In this document: piece after piece, positions 9,096-17,455 of the stretch
How the letters are laid out: each line of letters starts with the position of its first letter
How positions within the stretch are numbered: position 1 is the first letter of the stretch
From: Fibrisoma montanum
GTDB lineage: Bacteria > Bacteroidota > Bacteroidia > Cytophagales > Spirosomataceae
Direction: 5' to 3'
Length of the DNA stretch: 64,000 nt
NCBI RefSeq assembly: GCF_003583365.1
Contig: NZ_QXED01000003.1
Location: 868,001-932,000 of the forward strand
The notes under the pieces: generated by a model
The model's database searches: none
What the model saw: the letters and a program-made list of their open reading frames with translations, nothing else
Told to the model about the DNA's origin: nothing
Program-made: the position numbers and the translations under genes

Positions 9096-10040
9096 ATGCA
9101 ACCTTCAACGCCCTGGTGGCTTCAACTTCTACGCTGGCGTATGATCTGGCTCGTTCTTATCCTGCTGGTTGTCTTTCTGCCCCAATGCGTTTCGGTGCGG
9201 ATGTCCGACAAAAAAGTGAAGGCTTACTTCGCCGACCGGCCGGTTAAACCCACGTTCGGATTTTACGATGTGCCTTCGCCGGATGGTGTCCGGACGATTC
9301 ATTACGCCCGCATCCATACACCCGCAGCGAACGCCGATACACTCCCGACGGTCCTGTTCATTCATGGGTCGCCGGGGGCCTGGGACGCCTTCATCGGTTT
9401 TTTCGCCGACTCGTCGCTGTACGGCCGGGCGCAGTTGATCTCGGTCGACCGGCCGGGCTTCGGCAAATCGGATCTGGGTGAGCCCGAACGCTCGCTGGAA
9501 GCACAGGCCGCCGATCTGGCTCCGCTGCTTCGCCTGGGTCACGCCAACCGTAAACCCATTCTGGTCGGCCACTCGCTGGGTGGCCCCGTGGCAGCCCGGC
9601 TGGCGATGGATTACCCCGATGAAGTAGGCGGTCTGGTTCTGGTAGCCCCCTCCATTGACCCGGACCTGGAGAAATTTGAATGGTATCGGCACGTCGGAAA
9701 TGTTTTCCCGTTCCGGCAGTGGCTGCCTGCTGAACTCGACGTGAGCAATCAGGAAATCTTACCGCTTAAGGGTGAACTGCAGCGGATGATGCCCCTGTGG
9801 CGTAGCATCCGCGTGCCGGTAACGGTGATTCAGGGCGACGCTGACCCGCTGGTTTCACCCGATAACGCCCCTTTTGCAAAACGAATGCTCGTCAGCGCCC
9901 CCGTTCTGATTCAGATGGTTCCAAAAATGAATCATTTTATCCCCTGGAGCCGCCCGGACCTGATCCGCGATGCAATTCTTCATCAACTCAATCAACCCCT
10001 ACCTGCCGATTCGGCACAACCTGATTTATCAACCAAATAA
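9096..10040 (+). CDS. Membrane-anchored alpha/beta hydrolase
   Basis: 314 residues. A hydrophobic N-terminal segment (about 16-34) acts as signal or anchor and ends in a Cys (FLPQC) that might be lipidated. The hydrolase core follows: oxyanion-side LFIHGSPGAWDAF, nucleophile elbow VGHSLGGPVA, a late acidic residue in GDADPLVS, and the catalytic His in KMNHFIPW. The substrate cannot be predicted. It begins a tight run of genes: the second YHS gene starts 12 bases after its stop. Confidence 0.87.
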   Translation: MQPSTPWWLQLLRWRMIWLVLILLVVFLPQCVSVRMSDKKVKAYFADRPVKPTFGFYDVPSPDGVRTIHYARIHTPAANADTLPTVLFIHGSPGAWDAFIGFFADSSLYGRAQLISVDRPGFGKSDLGEPERSLEAQAADLAPLLRLGHANRKPILVGHSLGGPVAARLAMDYPDEVGGLVLVAPSIDPDLEKFEWYRHVGNVFPFRQWLPAELDVSNQEILPLKGELQRMMPLWRSIRVPVTVIQGDADPLVSPDNAPFAKRMLVSAPVLIQMVPKMNHFIPWSRPDLIRDAILHQLNQPLPADSAQPDLSTK

Positions 10041-10052
10041 TACGCAACTCCC

Positions 10053-10511
10053 ATGAAATCAATCACCATTCGACTTACGGTTCTGTTTCTTTTCACCATC
10101 ACAGCCGCTTTTGCGCAGAAGTCGCCCGTATTTGCGCCCGACGGCAAAGCCATTCGCGGATACGATCCGGTAGCTTACTTCACCGAGGGTAAACCGGTAG
10201 CCGGTGATCCGCAGTTTTCGTACAGCTACGAGGGTGCCGACTGGCAATTTGCCAGTGCCAAAAACCGTGACGCCTTCAAAGCGGACCCCGAAAAGTACGC
10301 CCCCCAGTACGGAGGTTACTGTGCGTTCGGTACGTCACGCGGCTACAAAGCCCCAACCCAGCCCGATGCCTGGACAATCAACAACGGCAAACTGTACCTC
10401 AACTACAACACCAAAGTACGTACCGAATGGGCTAAAGATCAGGCCGGCTACATCAAAAAAGCGGACGCCAACTGGCCGACAATCAAGGATAAGGATAAAG
10501 AACCGAAGTAA
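10053..10511 (+). CDS. Secreted YHS domain protein (second of three)
   Basis: 152 residues with a signal peptide ending near AAFAQ, then GYDPVAYF (about 30-37) and YGGYCAF (about 84-90). The C-terminal half (NNGKLYLNYN, KKADANWPTI) closely resembles the YHS protein at 6834, so the two are paralogues. It sits 12 bases after the hydrolase and about 80 bases before the outer-membrane barrel. Likely a periplasmic metal- or redox-associated factor; no activity is known for this secreted group. Confidence 0.88.
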   Translation: MKSITIRLTVLFLFTITAAFAQKSPVFAPDGKAIRGYDPVAYFTEGKPVAGDPQFSYSYEGADWQFASAKNRDAFKADPEKYAPQYGGYCAFGTSRGYKAPTQPDAWTINNGKLYLNYNTKVRTEWAKDQAGYIKKADANWPTIKDKDKEPK

Positions 10512-10525
10512 GCAGACACACCAGG

Positions 10526-10572
10526 TTATGGTATGTGGTTCCCGGCCGGTCGGCCACTACATACCATAAACC
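10526..10572 (+). terminator. Intercistronic hairpin between YHS and barrel genes
   Basis: TTATGGTATGT at 10527-10537 is complementary to ACATACCATAA at 10560-10570, with GG/CC extensions and a GC-rich inner part. No T tract follows, so it is more likely an attenuator or mRNA-processing hairpin inside the operon than a strong terminator. Confidence 0.5.
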
Positions 10573-10590
10573 TCCAACCCTACCAACGCT

Positions 10591-11427
10591 ATGCGCCGAT
10601 TTCTAACCATCATTCTCCTGCTTCTGCCAACGCTATTGCTTGCCGGTGGCCCCTGGATTCGGGGGTACCGCAAGGGATTTGTCCAGTTTGGCTACTCAGG
10701 TCTGTACTACAACGCCGTGTTTGGTCCGAGCGGCTCCGAACTGCCCGTTTACCGCAACCTCAGCGACGTTACGCTTCAGGTGTATGCCGAGTATGGTATC
10801 GCCAGAAACTGGGAACTGCGGGCCGTGCTGCCCTACAAACTGCTGAGGTCCGAACGGAGCACGAACCTCAGCGCCAACCCGACCCCGGCCGGTACGCTGA
10901 CGGGCATCGGCAACATCGGCCTGGGTCTGAAACGGGCCCTGCTGAACGGCCCGGTGAAACTCAGCGTGGGCGTCGATGCGCTGGCCAATACGTTCGCCAA
11001 CAACGACCGGCTGGGGTTACGAACCGGCTACGAAGGCTGGACGGTCATGCCCTACCTGTCGGTTGGCTCCGGAGGGAGCCGTACTTACTATTATGCCGAA
11101 GCCGGTTATGGCTTCATGACGCAGAACTACAGCAACTTCCTGAAACTGAACGGCGAACTGGGCTACCGACTGCATCCGCGTCTGTGGGTAGCCGGTACGC
11201 TCGACTTCCGGTTACCCGCCAGAAACGGTCCATTCTTCAACACCGAAGCGTATCAGTTCACGGGCACGTACCTGAACGACCAGCTATTTCTGGGAGCCGG
11301 CCTGAAGGCAGCCTACGACCTCGTTCCCGACCGGCTGGGGCTTACGGCCAGCGTCATTGGAGCGCTGGCGGGCGAAAACGTACCGTTCTCGCGGTCGTAC
11401 AACGCCGGTATTTTCATCAAATGGTAA
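10591..11427 (+). CDS. Predicted outer-membrane beta-barrel protein
   Basis: 278 residues with a signal peptide (about 1-18, ending LLAGG). The rest is alternating aromatic/polar strands with many Tyr and Gly turns (FVQFGYSGLYYNAVFG, SDVTLQVYAEYGIARNWELR) and ends in an outward strand NAGIFIKW with a C-terminal aromatic, as in outer-membrane barrels. The middle (GIGNIGLGLKRALLNGPVKLSVG) recalls the transporter-like family of the phenol-degradation MetA-pathway type. No substrate is visible. Gene order suggests it works with the YHS and DM13 proteins around it. Confidence 0.7.
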   Translation: MRRFLTIILLLLPTLLLAGGPWIRGYRKGFVQFGYSGLYYNAVFGPSGSELPVYRNLSDVTLQVYAEYGIARNWELRAVLPYKLLRSERSTNLSANPTPAGTLTGIGNIGLGLKRALLNGPVKLSVGVDALANTFANNDRLGLRTGYEGWTVMPYLSVGSGGSRTYYYAEAGYGFMTQNYSNFLKLNGELGYRLHPRLWVAGTLDFRLPARNGPFFNTEAYQFTGTYLNDQLFLGAGLKAAYDLVPDRLGLTASVIGALAGENVPFSRSYNAGIFIKW

Positions 11428-11454
11428 TACGCATCAACATAAACCAACCTACGT

Positions 11455-11937
11455 ATGAAATCGCTGTTTCCCCTTACCTTCGTCCTCGCTGTAGGGCTAC
11501 TGACCGGTTGTACGACAACCACCGAAGAAATCATTGATCCCACTCCCCCGACAACCGGCACAACGCCGGTCTCGGGCACCACGTCAGTTGGCACAACGCC
11601 GGGATCAATGACCGGCACGACCGGCCAGCCGACTCTTTTCCAGGGCGTGTTCATGAGTAATGTCCACCCAACCAGCGGCACCGTACAGGTATCCGAAAGC
11701 AACGGCAAACGAACGCTCGTGTTCACCAACTTCCGAACCGACGGCGGCCCTGACCTGCGCATTTACCTAGCCGAAAACACCGCCCTGCGTAACTTCATCG
11801 AAGTAGCCAGACTGAACAGCACGACGGGAAATTTCTCGGTCGAACTTCCGGCTACGGCCGACCCATCCCGGCAGCGATTCGTGCTGATCTGGTGCAAGGC
11901 ATTTTCGGTCCTGTTTGGTAACGCAGAACTTAAATAA
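11455..11937 (+). CDS. DM13 domain lipoprotein
   Basis: 160 residues. The N-terminus is a lipoprotein signal with lipobox LLTGC (Cys about 18), followed by a Thr/Pro/Gly-rich linker (about 20-58) and one DM13 domain (about 60-160). The domain shows SGTVQVSESNGKRTLVFTNF, GGPDLRIYLAE and the late Cys in FVLIWCKAF. DM13 domains are proposed redox modules related to DOMON proteins. It is 27 bases behind the barrel gene and 18 bases ahead of the chlorite dismutase gene, so co-transcription is likely. Confidence 0.85.
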   Translation: MKSLFPLTFVLAVGLLTGCTTTTEEIIDPTPPTTGTTPVSGTTSVGTTPGSMTGTTGQPTLFQGVFMSNVHPTSGTVQVSESNGKRTLVFTNFRTDGGPDLRIYLAENTALRNFIEVARLNSTTGNFSVELPATADPSRQRFVLIWCKAFSVLFGNAELK

Positions 11938-11955
11938 CCCGCCCGGGCAGCATTC

Positions 11956-12504
11956 ATGACGACACATTCGACGTTTATCGGTGGCAATCACGGCCCCTGG
12001 AAGGTAACCCACATGCACACCGTGGCCGGGGAGTCGCTTGACTGGGCATCTCACCTCCGGATCGATTTGGATTCCACTCCCGGGCGCGACGCAGGCGTAT
12101 GGGCCCTGACAGGCGTCGCCAGCAACCTGCGCTACACCGAACGAACCGAAAAAGAAGCCCTGACGGCCATCCAGGCTGGCCTTGGCCGTCCCGAAGCCAT
12201 CTGCGCAGCCCTGATTCCCATCCGCAAGACAGAAGCCTGGTGGGCTTTATCTCAGGACGAACGGCGGCATTTGTTCGAAGATCAGTCGCATCATATCCAG
12301 ACGGGACTGGCTTATCTGCCCGCCATAGCCCGGAAACTGTATCATTGCCGGGACCTTGGCGGGCCGTTCGACTTCCTGACCTGGTTTGAATACGCACCGG
12401 CTCACGCTGTTCAGTTTGAAGCCCTTGTGAACGCCTTACGTCAAACCCGGGAATGGAGCTACATCAGCCGCGAAATTGACATTCGGCTGGTGCGGGCGTC
12501 ATAG
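11956..12504 (+). CDS. cld: Chlorite dismutase, lineage II (short form)
   Basis: 182 residues, the size of the short cytoplasmic Clds such as the Nitrobacter winogradskyi enzyme (about 183). It has the b-type haem site: proximal His about 113 (EDQSHHIQTGLAYLPA) and, 13 residues later, the distal Arg about 126 (AIARKLYHCRDLG), which marks true chlorite-degrading Clds. HemQ/coproheme decarboxylases lack this Arg. The end DFLTWFEYAPAHAVQFEAL and REIDIRLVRAS also match. The reaction expected is chlorite to chloride plus O2. No signal peptide. It follows the DM13 lipoprotein by 18 bases; no perchlorate or chlorate reductase genes are in the window. Confidence 0.92.
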   Translation: MTTHSTFIGGNHGPWKVTHMHTVAGESLDWASHLRIDLDSTPGRDAGVWALTGVASNLRYTERTEKEALTAIQAGLGRPEAICAALIPIRKTEAWWALSQDERRHLFEDQSHHIQTGLAYLPAIARKLYHCRDLGGPFDFLTWFEYAPAHAVQFEALVNALRQTREWSYISREIDIRLVRAS

Positions 12505-12530
12505 GGCCCATACCCAAATGAACGTATCCC

Positions 12531-13052
12531 ATGCACAACAATACGAACCTTGCCACTACTGGTCGGGATGCTCCGGCCAATACACCGACGATTCGGCCGG
12601 CCGTACCCGACGACGTACCGGCCCTGAAAGCCCTGATCGACGCCGTTGAGCTGTTTCCGTCGGAGATGCTCGACGCGATGATGGCCGACTATTTCGACAA
12701 GGGACCGGACAGCGACCACTACTGGCTCACCGACGATGACGAAGGCCCGGTCGGTGTTGCCTACTACGCTCCGGAACGACTGACCGAGGGAACGTGGAAC
12801 CTGTACCTGATCGCGATTCACCCCGACCGTCAGGGTCAGGGCCGGGGAGCCGCTTTGTTACGTTACGTGGAAGATACCCTGGCCGCCCGGGGTGAGCGGA
12901 TTTTGCTGGTAGAAACGTCGGGAATCCCCGAGTTTGACTACCAGCGGGCCTTTTACCGCAAGTGCGGCTACGACGAAGAAGCCCGCATCCGGGATTTCTA
13001 CAAAGCCGGCGACGATAAAGTTATTTTCAGAAAGGCGCTTTCCGCTTCCTGA
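12531..13052 (+). CDS. GNAT family N-acetyltransferase
   Basis: 173 residues. The acetyl-CoA-binding motif A is clear: LYLIAIHPDRQGQGRGAALL followed by VEDTLAARG. The rest fits the GNAT fold (opening strand TIRPAVPDDVPALKALID, late FYRKCGYDEEARIRDFY). The acceptor is unknown. Last gene of the forward block, 26 bases after cld; its stop lies 27 bases from the stop of the convergent gene at 13079, with no obvious hairpin between. Confidence 0.87.
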   Translation: MHNNTNLATTGRDAPANTPTIRPAVPDDVPALKALIDAVELFPSEMLDAMMADYFDKGPDSDHYWLTDDDEGPVGVAYYAPERLTEGTWNLYLIAIHPDRQGQGRGAALLRYVEDTLAARGERILLVETSGIPEFDYQRAFYRKCGYDEEARIRDFYKAGDDKVIFRKALSAS

Positions 13053-13078
13053 CGCTCTGGAATGATTCGTTCAGTACG

Positions 13079-13909
13079 TTATCTGCACAGCGCGATCTGC
13101 GCCTGCACGTCGGCCAGTAAGGTCGTCGTTTCAACCGGCCCATCAACATACAGAATCAACCAGTTGTCGGCCTGTTCGAGCCGACCCGTTACCCGAACTC
13201 CGCGCCCTACGGCCTCCAGGAGTTGGGTATTGATCCGCTCGCCGTTCGGACCGACGAGAACATAGCCGTTTGCGTGCCCCCGGCCGTTCTGAACCCAGAG
13301 CAAAGGCGGTATCCCCCCCGCGATGCAGCGAATGGCGCAGGAGCGGTGTGGGCGGCCATCGCCGGGCTTCATGACACCCAGAAAACACTTGGGGTCGGTG
13401 ATTTCACCCTGCAACGTTACGTGGCCAAGCGGTCGGAGAACCGGCCTGGCGGGTGGTATAGCGGGGTTTGCTACGGTCTGTAGGGCAGCCGCTTCTTCGG
13501 TCAGTTCAAGCGCAGTATGGCCCTGGTAACGAATCAGAGTGCCCCGGATGCGGATCGACTTGCTGGTAAGCGCCCCATACCGGTCTTCCCATTGGCGGAT
13601 GGTTTGTTCCGCACCGTGCTTGCCGTACCCAATCAGCAGCACCCGCTCAAAACGTGGCGCACCCGCTGAGGTTTTGTTCGTCGGCACACGCAAAAACGGA
13701 ACCGGTTCGCGAATCAGCCGGCCTTCAAGCGTAGTCAGCTGACCGTACTCGAAAACTGCTTCCGAAAACCCACGTTGCGCCCAGACCAGCAATCCAGCCA
13801 TCAGCGGCACGAGAATCGCCAACGTAATAACCACCCAACGCAGGGCCCTGGCAAACGAAGCAGGCGCCTTGTCCTGCCAGCCAACGTAGAAATCAGGGTC
13901 AGTTTTCAT
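13079..13909 (-). CDS. Membrane protein with CxxxC-type redox motif, partner of Rieske/ferric-reductase protein
   Basis: 276 residues with one transmembrane helix (about 26-44). Two OB-like halves follow, each around VTLQGEI or LTTLEGRLI strands. The centre of the C-terminal half has DPKCFLGVMKPGDGRPHRSC and then AIRCIAGGIPP, so three Cys and one His lie within about 25 residues, suggesting a metal or haem site. I do not recognise a named family. Its ATG overlaps the stop of the Rieske gene by about 11 bases, so both are translated from one message. Confidence 0.75.
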   Translation of the reverse strand: MKTDPDFYVGWQDKAPASFARALRWVVITLAILVPLMAGLLVWAQRGFSEAVFEYGQLTTLEGRLIREPVPFLRVPTNKTSAGAPRFERVLLIGYGKHGAEQTIRQWEDRYGALTSKSIRIRGTLIRYQGHTALELTEEAAALQTVANPAIPPARPVLRPLGHVTLQGEITDPKCFLGVMKPGDGRPHRSCAIRCIAGGIPPLLWVQNGRGHANGYVLVGPNGERINTQLLEAVGRGVRVTGRLEQADNWLILYVDGPVETTTLLADVQAQIALCR

Positions 13910-14957
13910 CGCTCAGAGTGGTCGGGTTGAGGAGCGCCGGGGCCAGCGGTGTTCCGGGTGGATGCGGCTGCGGATTAACCCAGACCGTAGTGCCAACGCA
14001 CCGCACAGCGTAGGTTTCAATTCTTTCCGTAAAGGGCGGGGGCGACTGGCCGTTTTGGGGCAGGTACTGGTAGCCGTGCCACGGACACGTAATGCAGCCG
14101 TCGATAATCCTGCCTTCGCCCAGTGGCCCGTTCTGGTGGCGACACAGATTACTTACCGCCGATAGCTTGCCGTCGTAGCGAAACAGGGCAATGTTCTGTC
14201 CGTTGATGAGCATGGTTTTCGCCCGGTTCTCTGCAATATCGGCTACGTCGCAGACCTGAACAAAGCCGTCTGCTGGCGGGGCCGCAGGGTGTAGCTCGTG
14301 CCGATTCCCGATAAAAGCGGCTGCGAGGTGCAATCCCGTTACGGTCAGTATGCCCACAGCCATCAACCCAGCATACACGGGCGACGTTTCCTGTTGCAGT
14401 ATGCCCAGAGCAACGTGCATGACAATCAGCGCGTAGGCCAGATAAACCCCCATGTGCAGCATTTTCCAGACGCGGGGGCTCAGGTTTTTGAGCCAGAAAT
14501 CGTGGCTCGTCGCGGCCATCACAAACAGAATCAGCAGGGCTACAAAACCCAGCGGCTGAAACGGGAATTGCGAAAAACTAGCGTATTGCCGCTCGGACGC
14601 GAACAGCGAAACCAGCGGATCGACATCGCCCCGTGTATGAAACTGCAAAATACTAAACCCGCCGTGCACAGCCGCCACGACAAACATACTGACGCCCAGG
14701 TGCCGACGGTTGTAGAGCAGGGGTAAAAACCGCCGGTCGAGCCGACAGAGCGGCCCAATCATCAGGATGACGTGCAGCATCAGAAACGCCAGTGTACTGG
14801 TAGCCCGGATGATAATGGTTTCGGTCGTGACCTGTGGAAACAGGACGGCCTGCAGCGTGCAGAAGATGACCAGATAAACAACTGCTAACCCGGCAATGGT
14901 CAGATCGTACAGGCGCTTTTGACGGTTCCAGAGAACAGAACTATAATGCTCGGCCAT
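13899..14957 (-). CDS. Ferric-reductase-like transmembrane domain fused to Rieske [2Fe-2S] domain
   Basis: 352 residues. The N-terminal two thirds hold about six transmembrane helices with His residues typical of the FRE/MsrQ di-haem fold (for example LMLHVILMIGPLC, VHGGFSIL, KMLHMGVYLAYALIVMHVAL). The C-terminal domain (about 240-330) is a Rieske module with both ligand pairs: CRH in NLCRHQNGPLG and CPWH in CITCPWHGYQYLP. The arrangement suggests electron transfer through the inner membrane to or from a Rieske centre. It is the first gene of a two-gene unit with the CxxxC protein. Confidence 0.87.
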   Translation of the reverse strand: MAEHYSSVLWNRQKRLYDLTIAGLAVVYLVIFCTLQAVLFPQVTTETIIIRATSTLAFLMLHVILMIGPLCRLDRRFLPLLYNRRHLGVSMFVVAAVHGGFSILQFHTRGDVDPLVSLFASERQYASFSQFPFQPLGFVALLILFVMAATSHDFWLKNLSPRVWKMLHMGVYLAYALIVMHVALGILQQETSPVYAGLMAVGILTVTGLHLAAAFIGNRHELHPAAPPADGFVQVCDVADIAENRAKTMLINGQNIALFRYDGKLSAVSNLCRHQNGPLGEGRIIDGCITCPWHGYQYLPQNGQSPPPFTERIETYAVRCVGTTVWVNPQPHPPGTPLAPALLNPTTLSDEN

Positions 14958-15325
14958 GCAGGATCGCGAGTAGCAGATAGACGAATGAGACGAAACAATT
15001 ACTGCCTGAAAATAAAGACTTTGCGGCTCTGTAACAACTGATTATCCGAGAAACCGGCAAAGAAAGACGACAAAAACCGACCACAGTCCAGCATTCGGAA
15101 ATCTGTTCGTCGGCTAGGCCGTTCCTGTCACCCGAAATGGTGTGAACACCCGGTAGCAGCGGCCATCGTTTTTCAAGGACTGCATACAAATGGCAGACAA
15201 CCCTTATTTTGCTTTTTGGCCCCGAACTACCCCTGCCTACGTACCGAATCAGCCAGACGAAACATCATCTGGCTGATTCGGCAACAGGAAGCACCGGGTG
15301 GATTTACTCCTGTATAGCTGTGTAT
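14958..15325. other. 368-base intergenic region without a supported gene
   Basis: The region upstream of the Rieske gene and downstream of the lipoprotein gene at 15326. A reverse open frame (14941-15189) is low-complexity, overlaps the Rieske start and has no recognisable product, so I do not call it. The only structure is the hairpin at 15245-15280. Confidence 0.6.
15245..15280 (-). terminator. 13-bp hairpin terminator of the lipoprotein gene
   Basis: CGAATCAGCCAGA (15245-15257) is exactly complementary to 15268-15280, with a 10-base loop. It lies 46 bases beyond the stop of the reverse gene ending at 15326. Confidence 0.65.
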
Positions 15326-16564
15326 TTAAGGCGTGACTACAGCAGCCACGGGCTGCGCTATCACCGGACAGTTGATGATCGCATTCGTTGGTTTCAGTCC
15401 GGCCACAAACCCGTTGGGTGCTCCTACATTGCCCGCGAAATTGGTAACCAGGCCTTCTTTCACCAACTGTTGAAGCTCTTCCAGACTCCGGATGCGTCGA
15501 CGTTTACCGGCTGCAATAGCCTGGGGCGTCCACGCGTTGAGGTGCGCGTCCCACATGGGGCTGTAGTTGTTGTTAAACTGCTTGTTGTTTTCCGGGTCCA
15601 GCGGAAAAATGTTGATCGGATCGGCCAGGTTTCCATCCAGAATGGTTGAGTTGAGTCCCTGGCGGTTGGGGCTGTTGAAACCCGTTTCGCCGTTCGATAC
15701 CGGCGAGAAGCCCAGCAGGGCAGATTCATCCGTTGGGTAGCTCTGACCAAAGGCCGGAAGTTGCGCCAGCCGGGGCGTGTACGTTCCCCGTTCGATGGTT
15801 GCAGCGCCAACATCGGAAGACTCGGTAACCAGGTGGAAATAGAACTGCGCACCGCCCTGAAACCCGTCCAGTAGCTCAAACACAACGGTTCCCCGGTCGT
15901 AGTCGATGCTCACCAGGTGGTCGTGTACGCCGGTGCTGTTGGCTACGATGGGCGCGTTGATAACGGAGCCACTAGGCAGAACCAGCAGGGGCGAGTACTG
16001 GGCATCGCCCACAGCACCCGGCTTCGCTACCGCCGGCGGGAACGTGTTGGGGTCTGGCCCCGCCTTAACCTCACGAACCGGGCTAAAGTCAACGTCGCCT
16101 TCAAACCGGATCATACCACCTTCAAGCGTCACGTCCTGAGCCCCTTCCGTATCACGGCCGAAGATGAGCTTTGGCGCAAAGTTGACGCCCAGCAGTTTCG
16201 CTACGTAAAAGTTGGCCGCTTCGGTGATAATGTAATACGTCGGGTTGCCGCTGGGACCGATGCCTTTGTAAAGCGGCAGGGTAACGGTTTTTGGTGTGCT
16301 CTGGAAGTTCACGGCCAGGGCACTGGGAAAAAATACGTTCTGTTCCCGGGTGAACCGGACGGCCTGCCGGGCTCCGGCCAAGCGACCCGTCTGGCGGTCG
16401 GCCGTTGCCAGCAGGGTGTTTACTTCTGTCAGGGCGGCATCCTTGTTAAACCCCGCTTTTTCCTGTTTAAGCGCCGGCTGCTGGTCGGTCGTTTCGTGCG
16501 TACAGCCCGCCAGCAGTATGCTCACGAGGCAAAGTCCGAATAGGGAAGTTAGTGTTGTCTGCAT
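15326..16564 (-). CDS. Lipoprotein of unknown function
   Basis: 412 residues from ATG 16564, preferred over the upstream in-frame ATG (16678) because it gives a proper lipoprotein signal (MQTTLTSLFGLCLVSILLAG then Cys). The mature protein is Pro/Gly-rich without repeats; visible pieces include LPLYKGIGPSGNPTYYIITE, VHDHLVSIDYDRGTVVFELL and a late NINIFPLDPENNK-like stretch. I recall similar uncharacterised secreted proteins in environmental bacteria but cannot assign a function. It ends in the hairpin at 15245-15280. Confidence 0.75.
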   Translation of the reverse strand: MQTTLTSLFGLCLVSILLAGCTHETTDQQPALKQEKAGFNKDAALTEVNTLLATADRQTGRLAGARQAVRFTREQNVFFPSALAVNFQSTPKTVTLPLYKGIGPSGNPTYYIITEAANFYVAKLLGVNFAPKLIFGRDTEGAQDVTLEGGMIRFEGDVDFSPVREVKAGPDPNTFPPAVAKPGAVGDAQYSPLLVLPSGSVINAPIVANSTGVHDHLVSIDYDRGTVVFELLDGFQGGAQFYFHLVTESSDVGAATIERGTYTPRLAQLPAFGQSYPTDESALLGFSPVSNGETGFNSPNRQGLNSTILDGNLADPINIFPLDPENNKQFNNNYSPMWDAHLNAWTPQAIAAGKRRRIRSLEELQQLVKEGLVTNFAGNVGAPNGFVAGLKPTNAIINCPVIAQPVAAVVTP

Positions 16565-16744
16565 AACCAGTTTGGTTGTTGACGTATGAATGAAAAGTAG
16601 CCTGCTGCCACCCGGCATTGTCTTTCCAGGCAGCAGCAATAACGGCAGTGGATATCGCCAGAACCTCACAGTATTCAATAGTTATAGAAATGTTATACTT
16701 GTCGTGGGTGCAATCGAAGCCCCTGCCTGGTCCCGGCTGACCCG

Positions 16745-17455
16745 TTATGGTACGTCGGTGAACCGGTAGCCTATGCCCCAGGTGGTCAGGATGTACGCAG
16801 GCTGCGTATAATCGGGCTCAATTTTGTTTCGCAGGCGATTGATGTGGGCCGTCAGCGTATGTTCGTAGCCGTCGAACTGATACCCCCACACCTGTTTGAG
16901 CAGATCGTTGCGTCGGTAGCTTTTGCCCGGATTGGCCGCCAGCAACGCCAGCAGGTCAAACTCTTTAGGAGTCAGGTCAATCCGGTTGCCGCTGATTGTC
17001 ACAATCCGGGCCGCTACATCGATTCGCATCGGGCCGTGTACAAGCGCCTGCCGGGACGTATGGATCGCGTTGGTGGAGAGACTGCTCCGGCGCAGTACAG
17101 ACCGTATTCGTGCCATAACCTCAGCAATCCCGAATGGCTGGGTCAGGTAGTCATCGGCTCCGGCTTCCAGTCCTTCCACTTTGTCGGCCTCCCGGGCCGT
17201 TGCGGTCAGCATCATAATGGGCATTTGCTGGTCGAACCGGCGAATCTGCCGACAGATTTCCAGACCACTCATGTCAATAGCGTGGCTGTTCAGAATGCAC
17301 AGATCGACAGGTTGCTCGGCGATCAGTGAAAGGCCAGCCTGTCCGGAGTTGGTGCTGAGGAGGTTAGCTGGCAGCTGGTAGAGGTGAGGGCGGATCGTAT
17401 TGACAATCCAGGCATCGTTGTCGATAACCAGCACTTTCCTGGGGTGAGGTTTCAT
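16745..17455 (-). CDS. OmpR-like winged-helix regulator with degenerate receiver
   Basis: 236 residues: receiver (about 7-122) plus OmpR/PhoB winged helix (about 135-232; VTISGNRIDLTPKEFDLLALL, GYQFDGYEHTLTAHINRLRNKI). The receiver has D12 and D14, but the phosphoacceptor position is Asn 56 (DLCILNSHAIDMSG, where kin have LLD). The conserved Lys before Pro-Phe is Gln 106 (YLTQPF). T84 is kept. It should not be phosphorylated in the usual way. No kinase gene is adjacent. Probably a phosphorylation-independent or ligand-gated DNA-binding protein. Confidence 0.87.
   Translation of the reverse strand: MKPHPRKVLVIDNDAWIVNTIRPHLYQLPANLLSTNSGQAGLSLIAEQPVDLCILNSHAIDMSGLEICRQIRRFDQQMPIMMLTATAREADKVEGLEAGADDYLTQPFGIAEVMARIRSVLRRSSLSTNAIHTSRQALVHGPMRIDVAARIVTISGNRIDLTPKEFDLLALLAANPGKSYRRNDLLKQVWGYQFDGYEHTLTAHINRLRNKIEPDYTQPAYILTTWGIGYRFTDVP

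Noticed and set aside
14941-15189. Reverse 82-codon open frame upstream of the Rieske gene
   Set aside because: It overlaps the Rieske start, has mixed Arg/Ser/Leu composition without any domain, and ends in genuine coding sequence in another frame.
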